40,876 nt of DNA. Origin: CAYRPN01 sp964426135 (lineage in GTDB: Bacteria > Planctomycetota > Phycisphaerae > Phycisphaerales > Phycisphaeraceae). The stretch is from contig CAYRPN010000049.1 of NCBI GenBank assembly GCA_964426135.1, positions 1 to 40,876 on the forward strand, written 5' to 3'. Of this stretch, positions 14,385-22,991 are shown one piece after another. Numbering within the stretch: the first letter of the stretch is position 1; every line of letters begins with the position of its first letter. The position numbers were made by a program, and so were the translations under genes. The notes below the pieces were generated by a model. It was not told the origin of the DNA, searched no databases, and saw only the letters and a program-made list of their open reading frames with translations.

Positions 14385-15508
14385 TGGACGGCTCCGCCGC
14401 ACGGGTCTCCCTCAAGGGCTTCGCCTATCAGCCCGTCGCCCGCTTCGGCCCCGAGGTCTGGCAGGGCCAGAAGGCCGATCGGCTGAGCCCGTCGATTGCC
14501 CCCGATTACCTCTGGGACCCCGCCGGACCCGAGGCCAAGCCTCACACGGATGGTTACGACCAGTTCGGGTGGTTGCACCAGGACCGCCGGCTGGTCACGC
14601 CCAAGCCCGCCGTGGTCAAGCTGACGGGCGCTTCGGTTCTCAGGCGGTCCCTTGGCCGCAACCGCTACCACATCATCCTAGACGAAGGGGTCTGCGCCCG
14701 GGATAGCTACCATGACGGCCATTGGCTCGGCCCGCACATCGGCGAGACCGTGCGCCTGGGGCTGGAAAGCGGCCCGGAGCTGACCCTCAACGTCATGGAC
14801 AGCGCCCCCGTGGATGCCCGGGTCAAGCAGCCGGCCATCCTCATCTCGCATTTCTGGGCCGAGAACTACGCGCACACGCTCCTCGAAACGGCGGCCCGCT
14901 TCTGGCCGGTCGAAAACGCGGACACGCTGAACGACCTGCCCGTCGTCTGGGATACCCCGAACCGCTGGCAGCGCGAGGTCGGCGAGCTCCTGGCGCCAGG
15001 CCGGGTCAAGCCGCTGCCGCACAACCATACCCTCTTCGATACGCTCTACGTCCCGTCGTTCGGTATCTCCCGCGCCTCGGTTCGGTGGCTCCGGGGCCGG
15101 TTCGGGGCCCCGGCCGAGCCCGGGAAGCGCCGGATCTACGTCACCCGGGCGGACGCGACCGAGCGGCGGGTCACGAACGACCCTGAAATCCAGGACATGC
15201 TCGGCAAGATGGGCTTTGAGACGGTCATGCTGACCGGAATGACGGTCGCCGAACAGCGCGACCTGTTCCGGGAGGCGGCCATCGCCGTCATGCCGCACGG
15301 GGCCGGGTGCGCGAACATGATCTTCGCCGCCGAGGGCGCCAAAATCATCGAAATGGTGCCAAAATCCTATCAGCACCATATGTTCGGCCACATTGCTAAG
15401 TGGTCGGGTCAATGGTACGGCCGAATGGTCTGCAATGACGGGGAAAATAAGGATATGCACGTCGATACTACCGTGCTATCTTGTGCAATTGAGGCCGCCG
15501 GCATCTAA
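14384..15508 (+). CDS. GT61-type (DUF563) glycosyltransferase
   Basis: A 374-residue protein. The C-terminal half carries the DUF563/GT61 signature: 'RRIYVTRADATERRVTNDPEIQDML', 'GFETVMLTGMTVAEQRDLF' and 'MPHGAGCANMIFAAEGAKIIEMVP'. 'HFWAENYAHTLLETAARFW' supplies the upstream part. GT61 enzymes transfer sugars in plants and occur in bacteria and phages. Placed between portal and scaffold, it may decorate the virion. The ATG at 14384 overlaps the preceding TGA. An in-frame start 18 nt upstream is less well placed. Confidence 0.8.
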   Translation: MDGSAARVSLKGFAYQPVARFGPEVWQGQKADRLSPSIAPDYLWDPAGPEAKPHTDGYDQFGWLHQDRRLVTPKPAVVKLTGASVLRRSLGRNRYHIILDEGVCARDSYHDGHWLGPHIGETVRLGLESGPELTLNVMDSAPVDARVKQPAILISHFWAENYAHTLLETAARFWPVENADTLNDLPVVWDTPNRWQREVGELLAPGRVKPLPHNHTLFDTLYVPSFGISRASVRWLRGRFGAPAEPGKRRIYVTRADATERRVTNDPEIQDMLGKMGFETVMLTGMTVAEQRDLFREAAIAVMPHGAGCANMIFAAEGAKIIEMVPKSYQHHMFGHIAKWSGQWYGRMVCNDGENKDMHVDTTVLSCAIEAAGI

Positions 15509-15523
15509 ATCCGGTGGTTTCCA

Positions 15524-15543
15524 GGAGCGCCGTGAGGCGCCCC
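15524..15543 (+). terminator. Hairpin between glycosyltransferase and scaffold
   Basis: GGAGCGCC (15524-15531), GTGA loop, GGCGCCCC (15536-15543): an 8-bp stem with one A-C mismatch. No strong T run follows (GTCCCTTAG), so it may be a partial terminator, a processing site or an mRNA-stabilising structure upstream of the abundant scaffold and capsid messages. Confidence 0.35.
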
Positions 15544-15568
15544 GTCCCTTAGATGGAGACATATCCGC

Positions 15569-16603
15569 ATGTCGGATGCAGCGACCCCGGGACAGGCGCC
15601 CGTCGCCTCGGGAACTGAGCACTCCGTAGCCGAAGCGGCGCGTCGTATCGAAGGATTGCTGGGCCCGGCCCCCGCCGGCAAGCCCGCCCCCGAGAGCGCA
15701 GCGTCGTCAGACGACCCGGCTCCCGAGCCGGATGATGCCGAAGCCGAACTCGACGCCGCCACGCAGCCGGCAGAGGGTGACGCGGAGGCCGACGATGAAC
15801 CGTCTTCGGATGAAGACGCCGATGCCGACCCCGCACCGGCCGACAAGACGCCTTCGGAGATCGAAGTCACCCTTCCGGGTGGCGAGAAAGCCAAGGTTAC
15901 GCTTGACGAGCTGAAGCGCGGGTACTCGCGTGAGGCGGACTACTCCAAGAAGACGATGGCGCTTGCCGAGGAGAAACGGGCCTTCGACGGCCACGTCCAG
16001 CGGCAGGCGCAGGCGTTCAAGCAGGGATTGGACACGCTCCAAGCCGAGCTAGACCGCCTGATCCCGAGCGAAAAGACCATCGACTGGGATGCGCTCCATC
16101 AGCGCGACCCGGCCGAATACGTGAAGTGGAAGGAGTACTTCCGCGACCTCAAGGACAAGCGCCAGGCCGTCGCCCAGGAGCAGCACGCGCTGCACCAGCA
16201 GGCGATGCAGCGTGCCGAGCGCGAGACCGCAGAGACGCTGAAGCGGGAGAGCGAGCTACTCGTCAAGGCTCTCCCTGTGTTCGCCGACCCGAAGAAGGGC
16301 GACGCCGCGAAAGCGGAACTTCGCTCCTACCTCGTGTCGAAGGGCTACACGCCTGAGCAGATCGCCGGGCTGTCTGACCATCGGTCGGTGACGATCGCAT
16401 GGAAGGCGGCTCAGTACGACAAGCTCCAGTCGTCCAAGCCCCAGATCGACAAGCGTGTCGTCGGCCTGCCGAAAGTGCAGAAGCCCGGCGCCGCGGTCGA
16501 AGGCGACGCTGTCTCCCGCCAGAAGATCACTTCGCTCGAACAGAAGCTGCGAAAGACCGGCCGCGTCGAGGATGCCGCAGCGCTCCTCATGTCGCGGATG
16601 TAA
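15569..16603 (+). CDS. Capsid scaffolding protein
   Basis: 344 residues directly before the major capsid gene. The N-terminal third is very acidic and disordered (EPDDAEAELDAATQ..., DDEPSSDEDADAD...). A long helical, charged, Gln-rich middle follows (about 120-250, 'LAEEKRAFDGHVQRQAQAFK'). The C-terminus is basic (KLRKTGRVEDAAALLMSRM). This architecture is typical of scaffolds that nucleate the prohead and then leave. Confidence 0.85.
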   Translation: MSDAATPGQAPVASGTEHSVAEAARRIEGLLGPAPAGKPAPESAASSDDPAPEPDDAEAELDAATQPAEGDAEADDEPSSDEDADADPAPADKTPSEIEVTLPGGEKAKVTLDELKRGYSREADYSKKTMALAEEKRAFDGHVQRQAQAFKQGLDTLQAELDRLIPSEKTIDWDALHQRDPAEYVKWKEYFRDLKDKRQAVAQEQHALHQQAMQRAERETAETLKRESELLVKALPVFADPKKGDAAKAELRSYLVSKGYTPEQIAGLSDHRSVTIAWKAAQYDKLQSSKPQIDKRVVGLPKVQKPGAAVEGDAVSRQKITSLEQKLRKTGRVEDAAALLMSRM

Positions 16604-16618
16604 CCCGAGGATCTTTCA

Positions 16619-17560
16619 ATGGCCGTACCCAATACAACCGCCCAGACGTATGTCGCGATCGGCATGCGCGAAGACCTGTCGGACATGATCTACAACATCA
16701 GCCCGATCGAGACCCCCTTCATCTCCGCCATCGGCAAGGGCTCGAAGGCCACCGCCACCCTGCACGAATGGCAGACGGACAGCCTCTCGAATGCCGGCAG
16801 CAATGCCCAGATCGAAGGCGACGACATGAACTCGATGACGGCGACGCCGACCGTGCGTTTGCAGAACTACCTGCAGATCAGCACGAAGGGCGTCATCTCC
16901 TCGGGCACCATGGAGGCGATCCTCAAGGCCGGCCGCAAGTCGGAGCTGGCCTATCAGATCGCCAAGCGCGGCAAGGAACTCAAGCGCGACATGGAGTACA
17001 CGGTCACGCAGAACCAGGCGGGTTTCGCCGGGTCCGCGACGACCGCGCGCAAGCTCCGCGCCCTTGAGAACTGGATCGGCACCAACTCGGTCGGCGGGAC
17101 GAACTTCGTCACCGCCACGGGCATCACCGCGACCGTCACCGACGGCACGCAGCGGGCCTTCACCGAGAGCCTGCTCAAGACCGTGCTCAAGAACTGCTTC
17201 ACCTCCGGCGGCGAGCCCACGATGCTCATGGTCGGCCCGTACAACAAGCAGGTTGTCTCGACCTTCACCGGCAACGCGACCCGGATGGACAAGTCCGAGG
17301 ACAAGAAGCTGTACGCCGCGATCGACGTGTATGCGTCGGACTACGGCGAGCTGAAGGTCGTCCCGAACCGCTTCCAGCGTGACCGCACCGCCTTCGTGCT
17401 CGACACCGAGTACTGGGCGCTGTCGGTCCTTCGTCCGATCACCATCGAGGGCATCGCCAAGACCGGCGACTCCGAGAAGAAGATGATCGTGACGGAGTTC
17501 ACGCTCGAAAGCCGCAACGAGGCCGCGAGCGGCGCCGTCGCCGATCTGACCACCTCGTAA
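16619..17560 (+). CDS. Major capsid protein, SU10/DUF5309 family
   Basis: A 313-residue HK97-fold coat protein. The opening 'MREDLSDMIYNISPIETPFISAIGK' and 'HEWQTDSLSNAGSNAQIEGDD' are characteristic of the SU10-type coat family, as is 'NYLQISTKGVISSGTMEAILKAGRKSE'. 'GPYNKQVVSTFTG' and the C-terminal 'EFTLESRNEAASG' also fit. It forms the icosahedral shell. A strong terminator-like hairpin follows. Confidence 0.92.
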   Translation: MAVPNTTAQTYVAIGMREDLSDMIYNISPIETPFISAIGKGSKATATLHEWQTDSLSNAGSNAQIEGDDMNSMTATPTVRLQNYLQISTKGVISSGTMEAILKAGRKSELAYQIAKRGKELKRDMEYTVTQNQAGFAGSATTARKLRALENWIGTNSVGGTNFVTATGITATVTDGTQRAFTESLLKTVLKNCFTSGGEPTMLMVGPYNKQVVSTFTGNATRMDKSEDKKLYAAIDVYASDYGELKVVPNRFQRDRTAFVLDTEYWALSVLRPITIEGIAKTGDSEKKMIVTEFTLESRNEAASGAVADLTTS

Positions 17561-17566
17561 CCGATA

Positions 17567-17592
17567 GGGGCCGGGCCTTCGCGCCCGGCCCC
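17567..17592 (+). terminator. Terminator-like hairpin after major capsid gene
   Basis: GGGGCCGGGC (17567-17576) and GCCCGGCCCC (17583-17592) are exact reverse complements around a 6-nt loop. The 10-bp GC stem is followed by a weak T-rich stretch (ATCCTTTC). It probably limits transcription past the capsid gene and may stabilise its mRNA. Confidence 0.6.
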
Positions 17593-17613
17593 ATCCTTTC
17601 AAGGAGGCCAGAA

Positions 17614-18129
17614 ATGGCAGCTAATCTCGTTCAAAACCCTGACGGCTCCGCCTCGTTCAAGAACGAGCTGGACGGTAAGGAAATGTGGCGCGTCGGCGGT
17701 GTCCCCGTTGGCAGCGCAGTTTCCGCATCGGCTTCGGTCGATGGCACCTACGCCTTCCGCGGCCAGAAGTGGGCGATCATGCCGCTTCTCGCCACCGCGG
17801 GCGTCGGCGCGGCCATCGCCTCGTTCAAGAACACCGAGCCGGGCGGCGCGGACGTCTACATCACCGACTACATCATCGATATCCAGACCGGCTCGACGGC
17901 GTCCTGTACCTTCTCCGTCGGCGTCGGAAGCCTGTCGACCTCGTCTTCGGCAATCCTGTTCTCGGCGATGGACCTCTCGTCCGTCACCATCCTCTCGGCC
18001 GGCTCGGACGGCGTCGCGGGCAAGAAGCGCGCGAAGCTGACGACCAACCAGTACTGCAACATGATCATGGTTTCCGGGTCCGCTACCGGCCTCGTTGGAC
18101 GCGCGGTGATCGGATACATCGTCGCATGA
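17614..18129 (+). CDS. Putative head decoration or structural protein (171 aa)
   Basis: Located directly after the capsid gene with AAGGAGG before the ATG. It is Ala-, Ser-, Gly- and Val-rich with beta-sandwich-like alternation ('GSTASCTFSVGVGSLSTSSSAILFSAMDLSSVTIL'). No signal peptide or catalytic motif. Position and composition suggest a head decoration or surface protein. I cannot assign a family. Confidence 0.6.
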   Translation: MAANLVQNPDGSASFKNELDGKEMWRVGGVPVGSAVSASASVDGTYAFRGQKWAIMPLLATAGVGAAIASFKNTEPGGADVYITDYIIDIQTGSTASCTFSVGVGSLSTSSSAILFSAMDLSSVTILSAGSDGVAGKKRAKLTTNQYCNMIMVSGSATGLVGRAVIGYIVA

Positions 18130-18434
18130 GCAAGTTCCCCGACGACGCGATTGCGGCGGGGTTCTCGAAGCGCCTGGTGGCGGGGAATGCCCTGGTAACG
18201 GCTTCCCTGCCCACCACGCGCGACGGCGTCACCGCATCGTGTGTCCAGATCGCGGCAAGCGTCGCAACCTGGGTCCGCTTCGGCACGGCGGCGAGCCTCA
18301 CTTGCTCGACCTCCACCGACATCATGATTTCCCCCAACCACCCGCACCGCTTCAAGGTCGCCGGCTACGGCTTCCTCGGCGTGCTGAACGACGTGACCGG
18401 CTACCTCAGCGTGACGGCGGTGGAGATCGGCTGA
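18126..18434 (+). CDS. Small beta-rich virion-module protein (102 aa)
   Basis: The ATG overlaps the preceding stop (ATGA). The pattern 'TWVRFGTAASLTCSTSTDIMISPNHPHRFKV' is beta-strand-rich, as in small structural proteins of phage heads or tails. It is flanked by structural genes. No specific family recognised. Confidence 0.6.
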   Translation: MSKFPDDAIAAGFSKRLVAGNALVTASLPTTRDGVTASCVQIAASVATWVRFGTAASLTCSTSTDIMISPNHPHRFKVAGYGFLGVLNDVTGYLSVTAVEIG

Positions 18435-18745
18435 TGCTCCGCGACTGGCGCATCGATGAGAACGGCATCCTGGAGGAGACCTTCCTGGATGGCGACGACA
18501 TGCACATCCGCCGGTCGCAGGACGTGGAAGCGATCCTCGATGAGAACAAGCGTCTCGCGAGCCTGAACGACGGCTACTCGCCGTCCCGCGACATGCGCCG
18601 CGTCGCCTCGATCCCCCTGACCGTGGTGGAGCAGTGGATGAAGGAGGGTATCGACATCTTCGACAAGAATTGCGCCGAAGCGATCCGCCGGAAGCTCAAC
18701 AGCCCGGAATGGAAGTACCTCCGAACCGCTCCGGGGGTGGTGTGA
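18434..18745 (+). CDS. Conserved virion-module protein (103 aa)
   Basis: The start overlaps the previous stop by one base. 'MRRVASIPLTVVEQWMKEGIDIFD', 'AIRRKLNSPEWKYLRTAPG' is a conserved pattern I associate with podovirus-type phages, in which this protein lies between capsid and tail genes. It is helical and charged. Function unknown, perhaps head completion. Confidence 0.65.
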   Translation: MLRDWRIDENGILEETFLDGDDMHIRRSQDVEAILDENKRLASLNDGYSPSRDMRRVASIPLTVVEQWMKEGIDIFDKNCAEAIRRKLNSPEWKYLRTAPGVV

Positions 18746-19515
18746 TGGCGAAAATCGCCGTCTGCATCCCCTCTGGCGACATGTGGAAGGCCGGCTTCGG
18801 GCTGGACCTCGCCATCATGCTCGGCACCTTCGCGACAATCCATCCGAAGTCCGAGCACCAGATCGAAGTCGTCAACACGCAGCTCTCGGTCCTGCCGAAG
18901 TCCCGCATGATGCTTGCCCAGCAGGCGATCGAGTGGGGCTGCACGCATACCCTGTGGCTCGACAGCGACGCGCGGTTCTCCAAAGACACCCTGGACCGCC
19001 TTCTCGGGCATGACCTCGATTTCGTCGCCTGCAACGCCGTCCGCCGGGCGCTTCCCTGCACCCCGACGAGCTCCAACGGCCCGGGCATGCCGATCTGGAC
19101 CTCGCCCGACAGCTTCGGGCTGGAGGAAGTCCACGATCACGTCGGCCTGCACACGGCCCTGATCAAGGTCGATGTGTTTAAGAAGGTCGAGCAGCCGTGG
19201 TTTATGACCCCGTGGCTGGTCCGTCAGCAGGAGTACCAGGGCGAGGATGTGTGGTTCTGCCACCGCGCGATCGACGCGGGCTTCCGTATCTGGATCGACC
19301 ACGACCTTTCGCAGCACAACCGGCATTCCGGGAATTTCGACTACTCGCACCAGCTTGCCGACCTCGGCCGGGCCGAATACGAGGCCGAGGCTGCGGCGGT
19401 GAAGGCGGCGAACGAGGCGAAGGCCAAGGCGCATCTCAAGGCGCTTGACGAGGGAGACGTTGAGTACGTCGAGCCGGCACGCTCGCCGGCCGTCCTCGAA
19501 CTAGAGACCTTGTAA
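18745..19515 (+). CDS. Putative GT-A-fold glycosyltransferase 3
   Basis: A 256-residue protein. 'KIAVCIPSGDMWKAGFGLDLAIM', 'SRMMLAQQAIEWGCTHTLWLDSDARFSKDTLDRLL' contains a DxD motif (DSD), the metal and nucleotide-sugar site. 'GEDVWFCHRAIDAGFRIWIDHDLSQHNRH' is the acceptor or base region seen in family-2-like enzymes. A charged helical C-terminus (about 205-256) is extra. It lies between capsid-associated genes and the head-tail adaptor, so a virion substrate is plausible. Confidence 0.75.
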   Translation: MAKIAVCIPSGDMWKAGFGLDLAIMLGTFATIHPKSEHQIEVVNTQLSVLPKSRMMLAQQAIEWGCTHTLWLDSDARFSKDTLDRLLGHDLDFVACNAVRRALPCTPTSSNGPGMPIWTSPDSFGLEEVHDHVGLHTALIKVDVFKKVEQPWFMTPWLVRQQEYQGEDVWFCHRAIDAGFRIWIDHDLSQHNRHSGNFDYSHQLADLGRAEYEAEAAAVKAANEAKAKAHLKALDEGDVEYVEPARSPAVLELETL

Positions 19516-19518
19516 CCC

Positions 19519-20178
19519 ATGGCGATAACGACCTGGACAGAGCTGCAGGCGGCGGTCGCTAATTGGCTTGTTCGGGCCGATACCACGCTGACGGATCGCG
19601 TGCCTGAGTTCAACGCGATGTGCGAGGGCTGGATCGCCTATGGCCTCGACATGGGGCAGGTCAAAATCCCGCCGCTTCGTATCCGGGCGATGGAAGCCAC
19701 GGCGACGCCATCGATGGTCGCCGGGACGAGCACGGTCGCGCTTCCGACGCGCTATGTCGCGATGCGAAACATCTACATCAATACCAACCCGAAGCGGAAG
19801 CTGTCGCCGGTCTCGCCCGAACAGCGCATTTTCGAGCGGCCGTTTGCGACGGCGGGGACGCCCGAGTTTTTCTCCGTCGAGGGCGACAACATCGTCCTCG
19901 GCCCGATCCCGAGCACCAGCGACGCGCTGTCGATCCTCTACTATCAGCGCTTCGCCCCGTTCTCGACCGGGTCCGATACCAATTGGCTCCTGGTCAATTC
20001 GCCGAACACCTACCTGTTCGGGAACCTCTACGCGTCGTCCCTGATGACGGGCAATCCCAAGGGCCCGATCTGGCTCGGGCAGTTCATGGGCTCGATTGCG
20101 TCGCTCAACGAGGCGGACAAGTCCGACCGCTACTCCGGCGGCGTGCTGCAGATCCGCAACGCTACGAGCAACCCTTAA
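19519..20178 (+). CDS. Head-tail adaptor (connector) protein
   Basis: 219 residues. 'TTWTELQAAVANWLVRADTTLTDRVPEFNAMCEGWI' at the N-terminus and 'ALSILYYQRFAPFSTGSDTNWLLVNSPNTYLFGNLY' later match the podovirus adaptor family that binds below the portal. It ends with a one-base overlap to the stabilisation protein. It follows capsid and portal genes in the expected order. Confidence 0.8.
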   Translation: MAITTWTELQAAVANWLVRADTTLTDRVPEFNAMCEGWIAYGLDMGQVKIPPLRIRAMEATATPSMVAGTSTVALPTRYVAMRNIYINTNPKRKLSPVSPEQRIFERPFATAGTPEFFSVEGDNIVLGPIPSTSDALSILYYQRFAPFSTGSDTNWLLVNSPNTYLFGNLYASSLMTGNPKGPIWLGQFMGSIASLNEADKSDRYSGGVLQIRNATSNP

Positions 20179-21665
20179 TGGGCGACACGATCCCCTTCGC
20201 GGAATGGCGACCGGACCTTCCCGACCTCGGCAATGGCGCCTTGGTCGCGAAGAACGTTTTCCCCGGCCCCGTTTCGTACCGCCAGGTGCTGTCCTTCGCT
20301 AACGCGATTGCAGCCCTCGCCGCGCGGGTGCAGGGCGCCATCTCCGCCCGGGCGGCCGACGGCATCACCTACAACTATGCGGGCACCGAGACGAAGCTCT
20401 ACGAGCTCTCGGCGGCATCCTCGACGTGGACGGATCGCTCCGGCGCCACCTATTCCTGCGGCGCGGTCGAGTTTTGGCAGTTCGCGAAGTTCGGGAACTA
20501 CATCGTCGCGGCCAATATCGACGATCCAATCCAGTACACGACCATCGGCGCGGGTGCTGCCTTCGCCAACCTGTCGGCCTCTGCCCCGCAGTGCCGGCAC
20601 ATGGCGGTGATCCGCGACTTCCTGATTACCGGCAATACCTGGGATGCGTCGGACGGCTTCAAGCCGAACCGCCTTTGGTGGCCGGAAATCAACAATATCA
20701 CCTCCTGGCCGACGCCAGGATCGACTGCGGCGGCGAATGCCCAATCGGACTATCAGGACCTGGCCGAGGGCGGGTCTATCACGGGCATCACCGGCGGCCA
20801 GTCGGGCGTCGTCGTCTGCGAGCGTTCGGTCTACACGATCAACTACATCGGCTCGCCGCTGGTATTCGACATTCAGCGGGTCGAGAAGGAGCGCGGCTCG
20901 CTCTATGCCGGTTCGGTGATCGGCGACGGGCGCTATACCTACTTCCTTGGGAATGACGGCTTCTATCGCTTCGACGGCATCCAGTCGACGCCGATCGGCG
21001 CGGACAAGGTCGACAACTGGTTCCTGGCAGACCTGGCGCCGAACACCTCCCCGCGTATCTGCGCGGCCCTCGATCCTGTCAACAAGATCGTCATGTGGGC
21101 CTATGCCTCGCTCAATTCAGGAGCGGGTACACCGGACAAGATCATCTGCTTCCACACGCCCACGGGCCGGTGGTCGCTGATCGAGCAGCCGGTCGAATGG
21201 CTGGCCTCGATCTCCTACACCCTCGGCTACACGCTCGACGGCCTGGATGCGGTGTCGTCGTCCCTGGATGCGCTGCCCTACAGTCTCGACAGCTACGTCT
21301 GGCAGGGCGGCGCGGCCATCCTCGGCGCCTTCGATACCTCGCATCGCTTCGGGTACTTCAACGGCGCGGCCATGACCGCGACGCTGACCACGGGCGAGGT
21401 GCAGCCGATCTCGAGCGGCCGGGCGCTGGTCACGGAAGTGCGGCCCCTGTTGCAGGTCACCGGCGGCACGCCGTCGATAACCCCGATCACGCGGAACCGG
21501 CTCATCGACGCCGCGACGACGGGAACGGCCTCGTCCGTGAATGCGGTGGGTGTGGCTCCGATGATCGTCGATGCCCGGTACTTCCGCTATCAGGCGACCA
21601 TTCCGGGCGGTTTCCAGCATGCCGTGGGCGTGCAGGACAATGCGATTGCGAGCGGCACGATATGA
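20178..21665 (+). CDS. Packaged-DNA stabilisation (P22 gp10-like) / tail hub protein
   Basis: A 495-residue beta-rich protein starting at 20178 (ATG overlapping TAA). Repeated 'W-Y-G/F-D' motifs and an N-terminal 'WRPDLPDLGNGALVAKNVFP' match the beta-propeller type of P22 gp10-like proteins, which plug the head and form the tail nozzle. Sections such as 'VGRSVY...', 'YTYFLGNDGFYRFDG' and 'DKIICFHTPTGRWSLIEQP' are typical. It lies after the adaptor, in the order expected for a short tail. Confidence 0.8.
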   Translation: MGDTIPFAEWRPDLPDLGNGALVAKNVFPGPVSYRQVLSFANAIAALAARVQGAISARAADGITYNYAGTETKLYELSAASSTWTDRSGATYSCGAVEFWQFAKFGNYIVAANIDDPIQYTTIGAGAAFANLSASAPQCRHMAVIRDFLITGNTWDASDGFKPNRLWWPEINNITSWPTPGSTAAANAQSDYQDLAEGGSITGITGGQSGVVVCERSVYTINYIGSPLVFDIQRVEKERGSLYAGSVIGDGRYTYFLGNDGFYRFDGIQSTPIGADKVDNWFLADLAPNTSPRICAALDPVNKIVMWAYASLNSGAGTPDKIICFHTPTGRWSLIEQPVEWLASISYTLGYTLDGLDAVSSSLDALPYSLDSYVWQGGAAILGAFDTSHRFGYFNGAAMTATLTTGEVQPISSGRALVTEVRPLLQVTGGTPSITPITRNRLIDAATTGTASSVNAVGVAPMIVDARYFRYQATIPGGFQHAVGVQDNAIASGTI

Positions 21666-21985
21666 GCATCTCGCCGCTCCCTCGGGATTTCCCCGACCTC
21701 AAGCAGCAGGTCAACAAGGCGACGCTGGTCGTCAACGGCCTGCTCGAGGGCCGTCACAACGCCTTCGGCACCGCGACGCTTGCCACGTCCACCACGACCA
21801 CGAGCGTCATTGATGCACGGGTGGGCGTGTCGTCGGTGATCTCGCTGATGCCGACCACGGCTCGCGCCGCTTCGGCTCTGGCGAACCTCTACGTCTCCGC
21901 CCGGATGCAGGGCTCTTTCATCCTGACCCACGACAGCCAGACCTACACCGATCGGGTTTTTGCCTACACCGTTGGAGGTGCCTGA
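21662..21985 (+). CDS. Small structural protein (107 aa)
   Basis: The ATG overlaps the previous stop (ATGA). The Thr- and Ser-rich, beta-strand-like sequence ('VIDARVGVSSVISLMPTTARAASAL', 'GSFILTHDSQTYTDRVFAYTVGGA') resembles small tail-spike-like or tail-accessory proteins of podoviruses. Family uncertain. Confidence 0.6.
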   Translation: MSISPLPRDFPDLKQQVNKATLVVNGLLEGRHNAFGTATLATSTTTTSVIDARVGVSSVISLMPTTARAASALANLYVSARMQGSFILTHDSQTYTDRVFAYTVGGA

Positions 21986-22575
21986 TGGGCCTGATCGACG
22001 CAAGCAAGCCTCGTGCATATCGCCCTCGCGGCATTCTCGATCCCGTCTCGGATGAGACCACGAGCACGGCGACGATGGATTACAGCACCATCGGCGGCGA
22101 GACGATGAACAACGATCCTCGCGGCGCCGGCCGGGATCAGCGGAGCTTCGAGAGCTTCGGCGCGATGATCCGCGACCCGGATTTTCGGAACGACTGGTCC
22201 GAGATCGCCGGCAAGTTCGGCAGCCTCGGCATGTTCGGCTCTGCCATTCGCGACATGACCGGGCTTGGCAAGGAAGCTTACGGCCCGGCGATGCCGGCTT
22301 TTGGTACCCGCGATGCAGTTGCCGACGAAATCGGCTCGGCGGCGATGGGGAGCAACCTCGACCTTGCCGGCAGCGTCGGCGAGTCGCCCGGTCTCTACGC
22401 CAAAGGTGGCAAGGTCGGTCGCAGGGGCCTGCTCGACGGCGATCCTCCCGGCCCGGACAACGTGATCATCGGCGCCAAGACCGGCGAGCGCGTGCTCAAT
22501 GAAAAGCAGTTCGGCGCGCTCTCGCCGGAGGCGCGGGCCGAGGTCGAGCGCGTGCTCAAGGCGAAGAAGAAGTGA
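21985..22575 (+). CDS. Virion-module hypothetical protein (196 aa)
   Basis: The N-terminus is disordered and Asp/Ser-rich. The C-terminus 'YAKGGKVGRRGLLDGDPPGPDNVIIGAKTGERVLNEKQFGALSPEA' is a recurring phage motif, usually found in small virion-associated proteins. No enzymatic signature. It lies between the short-tail and ejection genes. Confidence 0.6.
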   Translation: MGLIDASKPRAYRPRGILDPVSDETTSTATMDYSTIGGETMNNDPRGAGRDQRSFESFGAMIRDPDFRNDWSEIAGKFGSLGMFGSAIRDMTGLGKEAYGPAMPAFGTRDAVADEIGSAAMGSNLDLAGSVGESPGLYAKGGKVGRRGLLDGDPPGPDNVIIGAKTGERVLNEKQFGALSPEARAEVERVLKAKKK

Positions 22576-22991
22576 AGACGGCATTCGCCATCCACTCGAC
22601 CGCCGCGCCGAGCGTCTGGCACCAGGCGCTGCCGCTCATCGAGCGGGCGATGGCGCATGACAACGGGCGCGTCTCCACGGACGACCTTCTGGCGAAGATC
22701 GAAGCCTGCGACATGCAGCTTTGGTTCGGAACCGACGACGGCGTGCTGGAGATGGTCGCCATCACTGAGGTCTGCGTCTGGCCGCAGATGAAGGTGGCGC
22801 GGTTCGTTCTGCTCGCGGGGGGCGATTTCGACGGCTGGTGGTCGTTCACCTTGCCGATGTTCCAGGCATGGGCGCAGCGGGAGGGCTGCGCGCAGTTTGA
22901 AGTGAAGGGCCGGCTCGGGTGGCTGAAGAAGCTCAAGGGCTGGGCTCTCGATCACGTCGTGATGCGGACGGAGGTGGCCCATGCCGGGTAG
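22572..22991 (+). CDS. T7 gp13-like / GNAT-like virion protein
   Basis: A 139-residue protein starting at GTG 22572. 'DDLLAKIEACDMQLWFGTDDGVLEMVAITEVCVWPQMKVARFVLLAGG' and 'WSFTLPMFQAWAQREGCAQFEVKGRLGWLKKL' resemble the GNAT-like family that includes T7 gp13 (a virion assembly protein). An acetyl-CoA signature is incomplete, so it is probably structural. It is followed by the internal virion proteins, as in T7-like order. Confidence 0.6.
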   Translation: MKTAFAIHSTAAPSVWHQALPLIERAMAHDNGRVSTDDLLAKIEACDMQLWFGTDDGVLEMVAITEVCVWPQMKVARFVLLAGGDFDGWWSFTLPMFQAWAQREGCAQFEVKGRLGWLKKLKGWALDHVVMRTEVAHAG

